64,000 nt of DNA from Duganella sp. BuS-21 (lineage in GTDB: Bacteria > Pseudomonadota > Gammaproteobacteria > Burkholderiales > Burkholderiaceae_D), in assembly GCA_041874725.1 (NCBI GenBank), contig CP097466.1, positions 248,001 to 312,000 of the forward strand, read 5' to 3'. The notes below the pieces were generated by a model. That model was not told where the DNA came from. It was given only the letters and a program-made list of their open reading frames with translations, and searched no databases. Shown here in pieces: positions 10,131-20,700 of this stretch (its first letter is position 1; every line of letters begins with the position of its first letter). Both the position numbers and the translations under genes were made by a program.

Positions 10131-10898
10131 TTAGTGGCGCAGGCGATAACCCGAGCGCAGCAAACGAATCGCCAGGAACGCCAGCACCACGAGGAAGGCC
10201 GAAACAATGGCCACGCTCATCAGCGGGTTGACGTCGGACTGGCCGAAGAAGCCGTAACGGAAGCCGTCGATCATGTAGAAGAACGGATTCAAATGCGATA
10301 CCGCCTGCCATACCGGCGGCAGCGAGTGGATCGAGTAGAACACGCCAGCCAGGAAGGTCAGCGGCACGATCAGAAAGTTCTGGAAGGCGGCCAGCTGGTC
10401 GAACTTCTCGGCCCAGATGCCGGCGATCAGGCCCATGGTGCCGAGGATGGCGGCGCCCAGCAGCGCGAACACGATAATCCACAGCGGCGCCGCGAACGAC
10501 AGGTGGGCGAACCAGGCGGTGACGAAGAACACGCCGCAGCCGACCACGATGCCGCGCACCATGGCGGCGATCACGTAGGCCGAGAAGATCTCCCAGTGCG
10601 ACAAGGGCGTCAGCAGCACGAACACCAGGTTGCCGGTGATCTTGGACTGGATCAGCGAGGACGAGGAGTTGGCGAAGGAGTTCTGCAACACGCTCATCAT
10701 CACCAGGCCAGGTATCAGGAACGAGGTGTAGTTCACGCCCTCGTAGACGTTGACGCGGCCTTCCAGCACATGGCCGAAGATCAGCAGGTACAGCATGGCC
10801 GTCAGGATCGGCGCGCCGATGGTTTGCGTGGCGACTTTCCAGAAGCGCAAGGTCTCCTTGAAGACCAGGGTGCGGAAGCCGGCGGAAATGAAGTTCAT
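10131..10898 (-). CDS. ABC-2 type transporter permease
   Basis: Membrane half of an ABC-2 exporter (255 aa). It starts MNFISAGFRTLVFKETLRFW, contains six predicted hydrophobic segments and the GLVMMSVLQNSFANSSSSLI region typical of YadH-like permeases. The ATG at 10898 overlaps the stop of the ATPase gene by 4 bp, so the longer open frame is not the protein. The pair resembles YadGH. Substrate is unknown. Confidence 0.9.
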   Translation of the reverse strand: MNFISAGFRTLVFKETLRFWKVATQTIGAPILTAMLYLLIFGHVLEGRVNVYEGVNYTSFLIPGLVMMSVLQNSFANSSSSLIQSKITGNLVFVLLTPLSHWEIFSAYVIAAMVRGIVVGCGVFFVTAWFAHLSFAAPLWIIVFALLGAAILGTMGLIAGIWAEKFDQLAAFQNFLIVPLTFLAGVFYSIHSLPPVWQAVSHLNPFFYMIDGFRYGFFGQSDVNPLMSVAIVSAFLVVLAFLAIRLLRSGYRLRH

Positions 10899-11809
10899 AC
10901 GGTACCCTTGTCCATGATCTGCAAGAAGATATCTTCCAGATCCGCTTGTTGCAATTGCATTTCGTCGATGATGGCGCCCGATTCGCGCAGGCGTTTCAGT
11001 ATCTGTTCGACTTCGGCGTATTCGTTGATGCGCAGGCTGTACTTCTTGCCATGCTCCGAGGTGTCCGGATGCGTGACCAGCGATTGCAGGTCGTCCGGCA
11101 AGTCGCCGTGCGTCATGTTGACGATCAGCTGCGAACCGGAGATGCGGCGGATCAGCGAGGCCATGGAATCCAGCGCCACCACCTGGCCCAGTTTGAGCAT
11201 GGCCACGCGCTTGCACATGGCTTGCGCTTCTTCCAGGTAGTGGGTGGTCAGCACCACGGTGTGGCCTTCGCGGTTCAGGCGCGAGATGAATTTCCACAGG
11301 GTCTGGCGCAGTTCGACGTCGACCCCGGCGGTCGGCTCATCGAGCACGATCACGGGCGGCTTGTGCACCAGCGCCTGCGCCACCAGCACGCGACGCTTCA
11401 TGCCGCCGGACAGCGCGCGCATATTGGTGTCGGCCTTGTTGGTCAGGTCGAGGTTGTGCATCACCTCGTCGATCCAGGCGTCATTGTTCTTCAGGCCGAA
11501 ATAGCCCGACTGCAGGCGCAGCGTTTCGCGCACCGTGAAGAAGGGATCGAACACCAGCTCCTGCGGCACCACGCCCAGCTTCTTGCGCGCGGCGCGGAAA
11601 TCGCTGACGACGTCGTGGCCGTGGATCTTGACCGTACCCGCATCTGGACGGATCAGGCCGGCGATGATGGAAATCAGGGTGGTCTTGCCGGCGCCGTTCG
11701 GCCCCAGCAGGCCGAAGAACTCGCCCTCTTCAATGGAGAGGGAGACGCCGCCCAGCGCCTGGAGCGACTTGTAGCGCTTCTCGACATGACTAATTTGGAT
11801 CGCTGTCAT
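10895..11809 (-). CDS. ABC-2 type transporter ATP-binding protein
   Basis: 304-aa nucleotide-binding subunit paired with the permease just downstream. Walker A is GPNGAGKTT (near residue 37), the signature LSGGMKRR, Walker B VIVLDEPTAGVD, and the switch His is in LTTHYLEEA. The C-terminal extension beyond about 220 aa is usual for YadG/CcmA-like export ATPases. A gap of about 150 bp separates it from mlaB; I see no clear terminator there. Confidence 0.92.
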   Translation of the reverse strand: MTAIQISHVEKRYKSLQALGGVSLSIEEGEFFGLLGPNGAGKTTLISIIAGLIRPDAGTVKIHGHDVVSDFRAARKKLGVVPQELVFDPFFTVRETLRLQSGYFGLKNNDAWIDEVMHNLDLTNKADTNMRALSGGMKRRVLVAQALVHKPPVIVLDEPTAGVDVELRQTLWKFISRLNREGHTVVLTTHYLEEAQAMCKRVAMLKLGQVVALDSMASLIRRISGSQLIVNMTHGDLPDDLQSLVTHPDTSEHGKKYSLRINEYAEVEQILKRLRESGAIIDEMQLQQADLEDIFLQIMDKGTV

Positions 11810-11960
11810 TCTTGACTTATCTATAAGGTTGCGGCGCCCGGCGCGGCGCGCGGGACGGTGCTGCGGGAGGCCGCGGCGCTAGGGCTGCGGCAACGTTCAA
11901 TTATAGGGGAAATTCAGGCGGTCCGAGCCGGACCGGGGATTTACAGCTGGGCGGCGGGGG

Positions 11961-12377
11961 TCAATGATGCTCGGCGGAGTCGCCGGCAACTGCGGTTTTT
12001 TTGGTGAAGAACGATTCCGGCGCCTTGACCGGCGCGAATTCGTCGTGGCCGGCGATGCGCGGCGCGGCGCCATCCTGGTCGAGCTTGACGTCGGATGGGA
12101 ACAGCAGCGAGCACACGCCGTACAGCTTGGTCAGGCTTTGCAGCGCCGGCGGCAGGTTTTTCAGTTGCAGCTGGACGCCTGAGGCCTGGGCGGCGCGTTG
12201 CCACGCCAGCATCACCGACACCGCCACCGAATCCACCGTCAACACATGGCGCAGGTCGAACACGGTCTGGCCGGCCTTGATGGCGGCAAGGCCGCGCTCC
12301 AGCGCCGCAGTGGCGTTAACCACGGTCAGGGACGTGAGCGACTGCAGGTTGTCGATGGGTTCGGTAACGGCGTTCAT
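11961..12377 (-). CDS. mlaB: STAS-domain protein MlaB
   Basis: Small cytoplasmic STAS subunit (138 aa) that stabilises the MlaFE ABC complex in retrograde or anterograde phospholipid transport. The STAS core runs from about residue 15 to 100, with DLRHVLTVDSVAVSVMLAW around the conserved Asp-Ser region. A 35-residue polar extension ending DSAEHH is specific to this protein. It lies 3 bp after mlaC. Confidence 0.88.
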   Translation of the reverse strand: MNAVTEPIDNLQSLTSLTVVNATAALERGLAAIKAGQTVFDLRHVLTVDSVAVSVMLAWQRAAQASGVQLQLKNLPPALQSLTKLYGVCSLLFPSDVKLDQDGAAPRIAGHDEFAPVKAPESFFTKKTAVAGDSAEHH

Positions 12378-12380
12378 GAT

Positions 12381-13025
12381 TTACTTCGGTGCTTTCGTGT
12401 TCAGTGGCTTGCTGGCGAGCTTTTTGTTCTTCTCGGTCAGCGCCTTGATCAGGCCGTCGATGCCGCCCTTGTTGATCTCGGAGGCGAAGGTGCCCTTGTA
12501 GGTCTCGACCAGCCACGCGCCCAGCACGTTGATGTCGTAAATCTTCCAGCCTTGCGGCCCCTTGGCGACGCGGTAGTTGAGCGGGATCGGTTCGCCACGG
12601 CTCATGTTGACCTGGGAACGCACTTCCACTTCGGTGTCGGCCGGATCGGCGCGCAGCGGCTTGAATTCCACGGTCTCGTTCTTGATCTGCGACAGCGCGC
12701 CCGAGTAGGTGAACACCAGCAGCGAGCGGAACTGTTCGGTCAGGGCCTTCTGCTGCTCAGGCGTGGCGTCGCGCCAGAAGCGGCCGGCGGCCAGCGACGT
12801 CATGCGCTGGAAGTCCACGTACGGCAGGATCTTGGTTTCGACCAGGTCGATGACCTTCTTGGTGTCGCCGGCCTGGATCGACTTGTCGGCCTTGGCCGTG
12901 TCGATCACATCCTGGCTGATGCGCTTGACCAGCGCGTCCGGCGCCTCGTTGGCGGGGGCGGCGGCGTGGGCGTTGAACGCCAGGGCGACAGTTGCTAAAG
13001 CGATCAGTTGTTTAATCAATTTCAT
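12381..13025 (-). CDS. mlaC: Periplasmic phospholipid-binding protein MlaC
   Basis: Shuttles phospholipid between outer-membrane MlaA and inner-membrane MlaFEDB. A signal peptide MKLIKQLIALATVALAFNAH with an AHA-A cleavage site leads a 214-aa MlaC/Ttg2D domain; LPYVDFQRMTSLAAGRFWR and FRSLLVFTYSGAL are family landmarks. It lies between mlaA and mlaB. Confidence 0.94.
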   Translation of the reverse strand: MKLIKQLIALATVALAFNAHAAAPANEAPDALVKRISQDVIDTAKADKSIQAGDTKKVIDLVETKILPYVDFQRMTSLAAGRFWRDATPEQQKALTEQFRSLLVFTYSGALSQIKNETVEFKPLRADPADTEVEVRSQVNMSRGEPIPLNYRVAKGPQGWKIYDINVLGAWLVETYKGTFASEINKGGIDGLIKALTEKNKKLASKPLNTKAPK

Positions 13026-13056
13026 CTGGTTCTAGCCTTATGAGTGGTTCTTCGGT

Positions 13057-13875
13057 TCACTGGCTGTCAGGTTTTGCAGCCGGTGTGCCGGAGTTTAACT
13101 CTTTTGCCGGCGATTCGGATGACACGGGTGCCGAAGTTTCTGCGCTGTCATCTTTTTTAGGCTTGCTCGATGGGCCGTCGCCGTCCGGGTGGATCTGGCT
13201 TTCGCGGCGCTGCAAGTAGCCGTCGCGCAGGAATTCATAGCGGTCCAGCGCGGCGTCCTCGAACAGGCTCGAAGCGTCCAGCAGGCCGGCGCGGGTATCG
13301 ACGATGCGCAGGGCGGTGCCGATGTTGCGCACATTGGTCGGATCCTTGTAGCGCCAGATGTCGCCGGCGATATCGGCCGGCAGCGCCGCCGTATCGCGCA
13401 CGGTGGACGGGCCCAGCAGCGGCAGCACCACGTACGGGCCGGACGATACGCCCCACACGCCCAGGGTCTGGCCGAAGTCTTCCTTGTGTTTCGGCAGACC
13501 GGCTTCGGTCGCGATGTCGAACAGGCCGACCACGCCCAGCGTCGAATTCAGCGCAAAGCGGGCGACGTCCGACATGCCGGCTTCGCCTTTACCTTGCAGC
13601 AAGTTGTTGATGGCGGTCCAGGCATCGCCCAGGTTACCGAAGAAATTGCCGACGCCGGTTTGCACGAACTGCGGGGTGACGTTCTTATAGGCGGTGGCCA
13701 CCGGCTTCAGGGCGTAGGTGTCGACCGTGTCGTTGAACTCGAACATGGCGCGGTTGAAGCCCTCGTAAGGGTCGCGCGGGTTCGGGCCGGCGGCGCAGCC
13801 AGCCAGCATGACAGTGACGCCGAGCGCCAGCGCGGCTTGGCGGAATGCGGTGGTAGGGCTCACGGTACGACTCAT
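13057..13875 (-). CDS. mlaA: Outer-membrane lipoprotein MlaA (VacJ)
   Basis: Extracts phospholipid from the outer leaflet of the outer membrane. The signal peptide ends in the lipobox LAGC (Cys near residue 27), followed by NPRDPYEGFNRAMFEFNDTVD, the MlaA hallmark, and by GVWGVSSGPYVVLPLLGPST. The C-terminal 40 residues are polar and variable. In E. coli mlaA is unlinked; here it sits inside the operon between mlaD and mlaC, as in other betaproteobacteria. It overlaps mlaD by 4 bp. Confidence 0.95.
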   Translation of the reverse strand: MSRTVSPTTAFRQAALALGVTVMLAGCAAGPNPRDPYEGFNRAMFEFNDTVDTYALKPVATAYKNVTPQFVQTGVGNFFGNLGDAWTAINNLLQGKGEAGMSDVARFALNSTLGVVGLFDIATEAGLPKHKEDFGQTLGVWGVSSGPYVVLPLLGPSTVRDTAALPADIAGDIWRYKDPTNVRNIGTALRIVDTRAGLLDASSLFEDAALDRYEFLRDGYLQRRESQIHPDGDGPSSKPKKDDSAETSAPVSSESPAKELNSGTPAAKPDSQ

Positions 13876-14342
13876 TTCTCGTCCTTTCCTTCTGCGGCCT
13901 TGCTATAGATGAACTGGTTAATCAGGTCCTCCAGCACGGTTGCCGATTGGGTGCGGGCGATCTTGTCGCCAGCAGCCAGGTTGTTGGTGTCGCCGCCGGC
14001 TTCGATGCCGACGTACTGTTCGCCCAGAAGGCCGGCGGTCAGGATCTTGGCCGAGCTGTCTTTAGGGAATTTGTAATTCTCTTCCATATTCAAGGTTACC
14101 AGCGCCTGATAGCTCTTGTCATCAAACTTGATCTCTCCCACACGGCCGACGACCACGCCGGAAGCCTTGACCGCCGCTTGCGCGCGCAGGCTGCCGATGT
14201 TGTCGAACTTGGCGGTGATCGCATAGGTTTTGCCGAAGGACAGCGCGCCCATATTGCCGGCCTTGAGCGCCAGGAACATCAGTGCGGCCACACCGACCAC
14301 GATGAACAGCCCGACCCAGACATCCAGAGATTTGCGTTGCAT
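13872..14342 (-). CDS. mlaD: MCE-domain protein MlaD
   Basis: Membrane-anchored MCE protein (156 aa) forming a hexameric lipid channel with MlaFEB. One N-terminal transmembrane helix (VWVGLFIVVGVAALMFLALK) precedes the MCE domain, including SLRAQAAVKASGVVVGRVG and LLGEQYVGIEAGGD. Length is slightly shorter than the E. coli protein. It ends overlapping mlaA and begins 43 bp after mlaE. Confidence 0.95.
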   Translation of the reverse strand: MQRKSLDVWVGLFIVVGVAALMFLALKAGNMGALSFGKTYAITAKFDNIGSLRAQAAVKASGVVVGRVGEIKFDDKSYQALVTLNMEENYKFPKDSSAKILTAGLLGEQYVGIEAGGDTNNLAAGDKIARTQSATVLEDLINQFIYSKAAEGKDEK

Positions 14343-14385
14343 ATTATTCTTCCTCAGTTTCTTAATCTTTGCAGTTTGACCTGAA

Positions 14386-15171
14386 TTACTTGCTGAACAT
14401 CAGCGCCGTCATCATGAAATCCAGCCACCAGATCATCAGCGATGAAATCACGACTGTGCGGGTGGTGGCGCGGGCCACATCTTCCGGCGTCGGTTGCGCT
14501 TCGTAGCCCTGGTACAGGGCGATGAAAGTGATGGCGATGCCGAACACCACGCTCTTGGCGAAGCCGTTGAAGATATCCTTCCAGATATCCACGCCGCCTT
14601 GCATCTGCGACCAGAAGGCGCCGTCGTCGATGCCGATCAGCTGCACGCCCACCAGCCAGCCGCCCAGCACGCCTACGGCGCTGAACACCGACGCCAGCAG
14701 CGGCACCGACAGCGCGCCGGCCCAGAAGCGCGGCGCCAGCACGCGCTGGATCGGGTTGACGGCCATCATTTCCATGGCCGACAGCTGTTCGCCGGCCTTC
14801 ATCAGGCCGATTTCAGCGGTCAGCGAGGTGCCGGCGCGGCCGGCAAACAGCAGCGCGGTGATCACCGGCCCCAGTTCGCGCGTCAGGCCCAGCGCCACCA
14901 GCAGGCCCAGCGATTGCTCGGCGCCGTATTTATTCAGCGTGTAATAGCCCTGCAGGCCCAACACCATGCCGACGAACAGGCCGGACAGGGTAATGATCAG
15001 CATCGAGTAGTTGCCGATGAAATGCAGCTGCTCGACCAGCAGGCGCGGGCGCTTCAGCAAGCCGGGCGACAGGCCCAGCATGGTGACGAAGGTGCGCGCG
15101 CCGAGGCCGATGCTCTCGACGTAATCGCGCAGCGGCGCACCCAGGCTGGACAACCAATTCTTTACACTCAT
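14386..15171 (-). CDS. mlaE: Phospholipid ABC transporter permease MlaE
   Basis: Permease of the Mla complex (261 aa, about six membrane segments). Family motifs are [21 protein letters not shown] and [21 protein letters not shown], followed by a long C-terminal hydrophobic half ending in [14 protein letters not shown]. The start overlaps the mlaF stop by 4 bp. Confidence 0.95.
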   Translation of the reverse strand: MSVKNWLSSLGAPLRDYVESIGLGARTFVTMLGLSPGLLKRPRLLVEQLHFIGNYSMLIITLSGLFVGMVLGLQGYYTLNKYGAEQSLGLLVALGLTRELGPVITALLFAGRAGTSLTAEIGLMKAGEQLSAMEMMAVNPIQRVLAPRFWAGALSVPLLASVFSAVGVLGGWLVGVQLIGIDDGAFWSQMQGGVDIWKDIFNGFAKSVVFGIAITFIALYQGYEAQPTPEDVARATTRTVVISSLMIWWLDFMMTALMFSK

Positions 15172-15983
15172 ACTTGCACTCCAAGGCCCAGGTCATCGGC
15201 CAGGGACTTGCCTGGATAGTGGAACGGCACCGGGCCGTCCGCCTCCGCGTTGACGAATTGCTTCACATACGGATCGGTCGACACCAGCATCTCGGCCGGC
15301 GTACCGCTCGCGACGATTTTGCCTTGCGACAGGAAATACACGTAGTCGGCGATGGCGAAGCTTTCCTTGACGTCGTGCGACACCAGCACCGTGGTCGACC
15401 CGAGCGCCGAATTCAGGTTGCGGATCAGGTTGGCGGTCACGCCCATCGAGATCGGGTCCAGGCCGGCGAACGGCTCGTCATACATAATCAGTTCCGGGTC
15501 CAGCGCGATCGAACGGGCCAGCGCCACGCGGCGCGCCATGCCGCCGGAGATTTCTCCGGGCTTCAGCCTGGCGGCGTTGCGCAGGCCCACGGCCTGCAGC
15601 TTCATCAGCACCAAGTTGCGGATCAGCTCTTCCGACAGGTCGGTATGCTCGCGCAACGGGAAGGCGACGTTTTCAAAGACGGTCAAATCGGTAAACAGGG
15701 CGCCATGCTGGAACAGCATGCCCATTTTGCGACGCAACAGATACAAGCCGGCGGTATTCAGCTTGTGGACGATCTGGCCCTGCACCTGGACCCGGCCTTT
15801 TTGCGGACGCAATTGGCCGCCGATCAGGCGCAACACGGTGGTCTTGCCGCTACCGGAGCCACCCATGATCGCAATCACTTTCCCACGTGGGAAGTCCATG
15901 TTCAAGCCGGACAGGATCGCGCGCTTGCCATAGGTGAAGTGTAAATCACGGATTTCGACTAAATTAGCCACGACTGAACTCAT
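15168..15983 (-). CDS. mlaF: Phospholipid ABC transporter ATP-binding protein MlaF
   Basis: ATPase of the Mla system. With the start [20 protein letters not shown] at 15983 it is 271 aa; an ATG 12 codons upstream is possible but less like family members. Walker A is GGSGSGKTT, signature SGGMARR, Walker [15 protein letters not shown] and the H-loop LVSHD. It is the first gene of mlaFEDACB; the upstream 160 bp up to the gltD terminator is AT-richer and should hold the operon promoter. Confidence 0.95.
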   Translation of the reverse strand: MSSVVANLVEIRDLHFTYGKRAILSGLNMDFPRGKVIAIMGGSGSGKTTVLRLIGGQLRPQKGRVQVQGQIVHKLNTAGLYLLRRKMGMLFQHGALFTDLTVFENVAFPLREHTDLSEELIRNLVLMKLQAVGLRNAARLKPGEISGGMARRVALARSIALDPELIMYDEPFAGLDPISMGVTANLIRNLNSALGSTTVLVSHDVKESFAIADYVYFLSQGKIVASGTPAEMLVSTDPYVKQFVNAEADGPVPFHYPGKSLADDLGLGVQV

Positions 15984-16145
15984 TTTTTGGAATGCCGTAT
16001 TGTAGTGCAGAAAGGGCAATCTCTGCTGGCAGGCACCTGGTAGGCCCGGGTAAGTGGCAGATAATACAACACTACTGAACCCAAAGTCAGCAATTTACAC
16101 CCAGCACTAATTGTTACATTTGTGCGATGCAGCATCGTAAACGGT

Positions 16146-16187
16146 AAAAAAACCGGATACGGTCGGGGATCGCCCATCCATATCCGG
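16146..16187 (-). terminator. Intrinsic terminator downstream of gltD
   Basis: On the minus strand a hairpin with arms CCGGATA/TATCCGG (16181-16187 and 16153-16159) is followed directly by seven T. It lies about 37 bp after the gltD stop and ends gltBD transcription before the mla promoter. A second hairpin over the gltD stop (16213-16233) has no U-run. Confidence 0.75.
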
Positions 16188-16223
16188 CAGGGAAGCCGGG
16201 CCGTGCCCGATTGCCGCGCTAAG

Positions 16224-17687
16224 TTAGCGCGGCAGCTCGGAACTGCCCATCAGGAACTCATCGACCGCGCGCGCGCATTGGCGGCCTTCGCGGATCGCCC
16301 ACACCACCAGGGACTGGCCGCGGCGCATGTCGCCGGCGGCAAAGACCTTGGCTGCGGAAGTCTTGTAACAGCCTTCGCCGTCCGTGGTGGCCTTGGCGTT
16401 GCCGCGTGCATCTTTCTCGACGGCGAAAGCGTCCAGAATGGTGGCGACCGGCGACACAAAGCCCATGGCCAGGAACACCAGGTCGGCTTTCATTTCGAAT
16501 TCCGAGTTCGGCACTTCAGCCATCTTGCCGTCTTTCCATTCCACACGGCAGGCGATCAGCTTCTCGACCTTGCCGCCCTTGCCTTCCAGGCGCTTGGTGG
16601 CCACCGCCCAGTCGCGCTCGCAACCTTCTTCGTGCGAGGACGAGGTGCGCAGCTTGGTCGGCCAGTAAGGCCAGACCAGCGGCTTGTTCTCTTGCTCAGG
16701 CGGCATAGGCATCAGTTCGAACTGGGTCACCGAGGCCGCGCCGTGACGGTTGGAGGTGCCGACGCAGTCGGAACCGGTATCGCCGCCGCCGATCACCACC
16801 ACGTGCTTGCCGGTGGCTTTGATCTGGTCTTTCAGCTTGTCGCCGGCGTTGACCTTGTTTTGCTGCGGCAGGAAGTCCATGGCGAAGTGCACGCCCTTCA
16901 GCTCGCGACCCGGCACCGGCAGGTCGCGCGGCGCTTCGGAGCCGCCGGCCAGCACCACGGCGTCGTAGTCTTTTTGCAAGTCTTCAGGGAAGATGGTTTC
17001 CTTGGCCCAGTTGTTGACGTTGGCCGGGAAGTCCTTGCCGATCAACACGCTGGTGCGGAACACCACGCCTTCGGCTTCCATCTGCTTGACGCGACGGTCG
17101 ATGTGCGACTTTTCCATCTTGAAGTCCGGAATGCCGTAGCGCAGCAGGCCGCCGACGCGGTCCGACTTTTCAAAGACGGTGACGGCGTGGCCGGCGCGCG
17201 CCAGCTGCTGGGCCGCAGCCAGGCCGGCAGGACCGGAACCGACCACGGCGACTTTCTTGCCGCTCTGCTTGGCGGCCGGCTGGGGAATCACCCAGCCGTG
17301 TTCCCAGCCTTCGTCGATGATCTTGTGTTCGATCGACTTGATGCCAACCGGATCTTCGCTGATGCCCAGGGTACAGGCGGACTCGCACGGCGCAGGGCAG
17401 ATGCGGCCCGTGAATTCCGGGAAGTTGTTGGTCGAGTGCAGGGTGTCCAGCGCTTCGCGGTAGTTGCCGCGATACACCAGGTCGTTCCAGTCCGGGATGA
17501 TGTTGTTGACCGGGCAGCCGTTGTTGCAGAACGGGATGCCGCAATCCATGCAGCGCGCGCCCTGTACCTTGGCTTGCTCGTTGGTCAGCGGAATGACGAA
17601 TTCCGCGTAGTTTTTCAGGCGCGTCGCTGGCGGCAGATAGCCTTCTTCCTGACGCTGGAATTCCATGAAGCCGGTGATTTTACCCAC
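16224..17687 (-). CDS. gltD: Glutamate synthase (NADPH) small subunit GltD
   Basis: Beta subunit of GOGAT; transfers electrons from NADPH through FAD and Fe-S centres to GltB. The 487-aa protein has cysteine clusters [15 protein letters not shown] and CPAPCESAC near the N-terminus, the FAD Rossmann motif [13 protein letters not shown] and the NADPH-binding [12 protein letters not shown]. It is separated from gltB by about 110 bp containing a REP doublet, so translation is not coupled. Confidence 0.97.
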   Translation of the reverse strand: MGKITGFMEFQRQEEGYLPPATRLKNYAEFVIPLTNEQAKVQGARCMDCGIPFCNNGCPVNNIIPDWNDLVYRGNYREALDTLHSTNNFPEFTGRICPAPCESACTLGISEDPVGIKSIEHKIIDEGWEHGWVIPQPAAKQSGKKVAVVGSGPAGLAAAQQLARAGHAVTVFEKSDRVGGLLRYGIPDFKMEKSHIDRRVKQMEAEGVVFRTSVLIGKDFPANVNNWAKETIFPEDLQKDYDAVVLAGGSEAPRDLPVPGRELKGVHFAMDFLPQQNKVNAGDKLKDQIKATGKHVVVIGGGDTGSDCVGTSNRHGAASVTQFELMPMPPEQENKPLVWPYWPTKLRTSSSHEEGCERDWAVATKRLEGKGGKVEKLIACRVEWKDGKMAEVPNSEFEMKADLVFLAMGFVSPVATILDAFAVEKDARGNAKATTDGEGCYKTSAAKVFAAGDMRRGQSLVVWAIREGRQCARAVDEFLMGSSELPR

Positions 17688-17717
17688 GATATTTCCTTAG
17701 TTATCTTTTGTTCCGCC

Positions 17718-17778
17718 GTCGTCCCCGCACAAGCGGGGATCCATACTCAGCATCGATTCCCGCCTGCGCGGGAATGAC
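17718..17778. repeat. REP doublet (family A) between gltB and gltD
   Basis: Two palindromes, GTCCCCGCACAAGCGGGGAT (17721-17740) and ATTCCCGCCTGCGCGGGAAT (17756-17775), in inverted order and bounded by GTC and GAC, like the copy at 8549. It occupies the gltB-gltD intergenic space and could form a stem in the operon mRNA. Confidence 0.85.
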
Positions 17779-17795
17779 GGTACTGCGGCGTTGAT

Positions 17796-20700
17796 TTAGG
17801 CAGCGATAGGCTGGACGGATGCGGCTTCGTTCGCCACGTCTTCGGCCATCTCGGCCAGTGCGCGTTTGTATTCGCTCGGGAATACCTTCACGAACTTGCC
17901 TCGGCTGTCCGCCCAGTTATCGAGCAACAGGCGCGCGCGCGTGCTGCCGGTGTGCTTGAAGTGACGCTCGATCAAACGCTTCAGGATCACCTCATCGGCT
18001 TCGCGGCCATGCTCCTTGTGCTGCACGTGGTAGGTAGCGCTGTCGACCGACTGTTCCTTGGCGGCCAGCACCGGCTCCAGCGACACCATCGCGGTGTTGC
18101 AGCGCGTTTCGAAATCGCCGTCCGGGTCGTACACATAGGCGATACCGCCCGACATGCCCGCCGCGAAGTTACGGCCGGTGTTGCCCAGCACCACAACGGT
18201 GCCGCCGGTCATGTATTCGCAACCGTGGTCGCCGGTGCCTTCGACGATGGCGGTGGCGCCCGAGTTACGCACGGCGAAACGCTCGCCGGCCACGCCGTTG
18301 AAGAAGGCTTCGCCGGCAATCGCGCCGTACAGCACGGTGTTGCCGATGATGATGTTGTTCACCGCCCAGCCACGGAACTCGGTGTTCGGACGCACGATGA
18401 TGCGGCCGCCCGACAAGCCCTTGCCGACGTAATCGTTGCCCTCGCCCACCAGGTCGATGGTGATGCCGTGCGCCAGGAAGGCGCAGGCCGACTGCCCGGC
18501 CGTACCTTGCAGCTGGATGTGGATGGTGTCGTCCGGCAGGCCGGCGTGACCGTAACGCTTGGCCACTTCGCCCGACAGCATGGTGCCGACGGTGCGGTTC
18601 AAGTTCTTCACCGGCGAGATGAAGGACACGCGCTCGCCTTTTTCCAGCGCCGCTTTCGCCTGCGCGATCAGCTTGTGATCCAGTGCCTTGTCCAGGCCGT
18701 GGTCCTGTTCCATCGTGTGGTAGATGAAGTCGCCGTTCGGTACTTCCGGCTGGTAGAAGATGTTGCTGAAGTCCAGGCCCTTGGCTTTCCAGTGCGTAAT
18801 CGCCTTGGATTTGTCCAGCAGGTCGACGCGGCCGATCAGCTCATCGTAGGTGCGGATGCCCAGTTGCGCCATCAGCTGACGCGCTTCTTCGGCGACGAAG
18901 AAGAAGTAGTTGACCACATACTCAGGCTTGCCGGAGAACTTGGCGCGCAGCACCGGATCCTGGGTGGCAACGCCGACCGGGCAGGTGTTCAGATGGCATT
19001 TACGCATCATGATGCAGCCTTCCACCACCAGCGGCGCGGTGGCGAAGCCGATTTCGTCGGCGCCCAGCATGGCGGCGATGACGACGTCGCGACCGGTACG
19101 CATCTGGCCATCCGCTTGTACCCGAATCCGGCTGCGCAGGCCGTTCAGCACCAGGGTTTGTTGCGTTTCCGCCAGGCCCAGCTCCCAAGGGGTGCCGGCG
19201 TGCTTGACCGAGGACAGCGGCGAAGCGCCGGTGCCGCCGTCATGGCCCGCCACCACCACGTGGTCGGCCTTGGCCTTGGTCACACCTGCGGCGACGGTGC
19301 CGATACCCACTTCCGAGACCAGCTTGACCGAGATCGAAGCGCGCGGGTTGGCGTTCTTCAGATCGTGGATCAGTTGCGCCAGATCTTCAATCGAATAAAT
19401 ATCGTGGTGCGGCGGCGGCGAAATCAGGCCTACGCCCGGCACCGAGAAGCGCAGCGTGGCGATGTATTCGGACACCTTGTGGCCCGGCAACTGGCCGCCT
19501 TCGCCAGGTTTCGCACCCTGGGCCATCTTGATCTGGATCTGGTCGGCCGAGTTCAGGTAGGCGGCGGTCACGCCGAAACGGCCCGATGCCACCTGCTTGA
19601 TGCGCGAGCGCAGCGAATCGCCTTCCTGCAGCGGAATATCGACCACCATCTGCTCTTTGCCCATGACCGACGCCATGGTCTCGCCTTGCTTGATCTTGAT
19701 GCCTTTCAGCTCCATGGTGTAGCGCGATGGATCTTCGCCGCCTTCACCGGTGTTGGACTTGCCGCCGATACGGTTCATGGCGACCGCCAGCGTGGCGTGG
19801 GCTTCGGTCGAAATCGAACCCATCGACATGGCGCCGGTGGCGAAACGCTTGACGATCTCCTTGGCCGGCTCGACTTCATCCAGCGGAATCGCCTTGGTCG
19901 GATCGATCTTGAACTCGAACAGGCCGCGCAGGGTCAGGTGACGCTTGCTCTGGTCGTTGATGATCTGCGCGTACTCTTTATAGCTGGAGAAGTTATTCGA
20001 ACGGGTCGAGTGCTGCAGCTTGGCGATCGCGTCCGGGGTCCACAGGTGGTCTTCGCCACGCACGCGGAAGGCGTACTCGCCGCCGGCGTCCAAATGGTTT
20101 TCCAGCACGGGATCGCTGCCGAAGGCCAGGTTGTGCAGGCGCAGCGCTTCTTCCGCCACTTCAAACACGCCGATGCCTTCCACGTTGGACGAGGTGCCTT
20201 TGAAGTACTTGTCGACCAGCGACTTGTTCAGGCCGATCGCCTCGAAGATCTGTGCGCCGCAGTAGGACATATAGGTCGAGATGCCCATCTTGGACATGAC
20301 CTTCATCAGGCCCTTGCCGATTGCCTTGGTGAAGTTGTAGATAGCTTTCTCGGCCGACATATCGCCCGGCATGCCGGCAGCCATTTCGGCCAGCGTTTCC
20401 ATCGCCAGGTAAGGATGGATCGCTTCCGCGCCGTAGCCGGCCAGCAGGGCGAAGTGGTGGGTTTCGCGGGCCGAGCCGGTTTCCACCACCAGGCCGGTCG
20501 AGGCGCGCAGGCCCTTCGACACCAGGTGCTGGTGTATGGTGGAGGTGGCCAGCAGCGCTGGAATCGCCACGCGCTCAGGGCCGACCGAACGGTCCGAAAC
20601 GATCAGGATGTTGTGGCCGGACTTGACCGCATCGACGGCTTCCGCGCACAGCGAGGCCAGGCAGGCTTCGACGCCTTCCTTGCCCCAGGCCAGCGGGTAG

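Noticed and set aside
16213..16233. GCCGCGCTA/TAGCGCGGC hairpin over the gltD stop as a terminator
   Set aside because: No T-run follows it on the minus strand; the hairpin at 16146-16187 with seven T is the better terminator.
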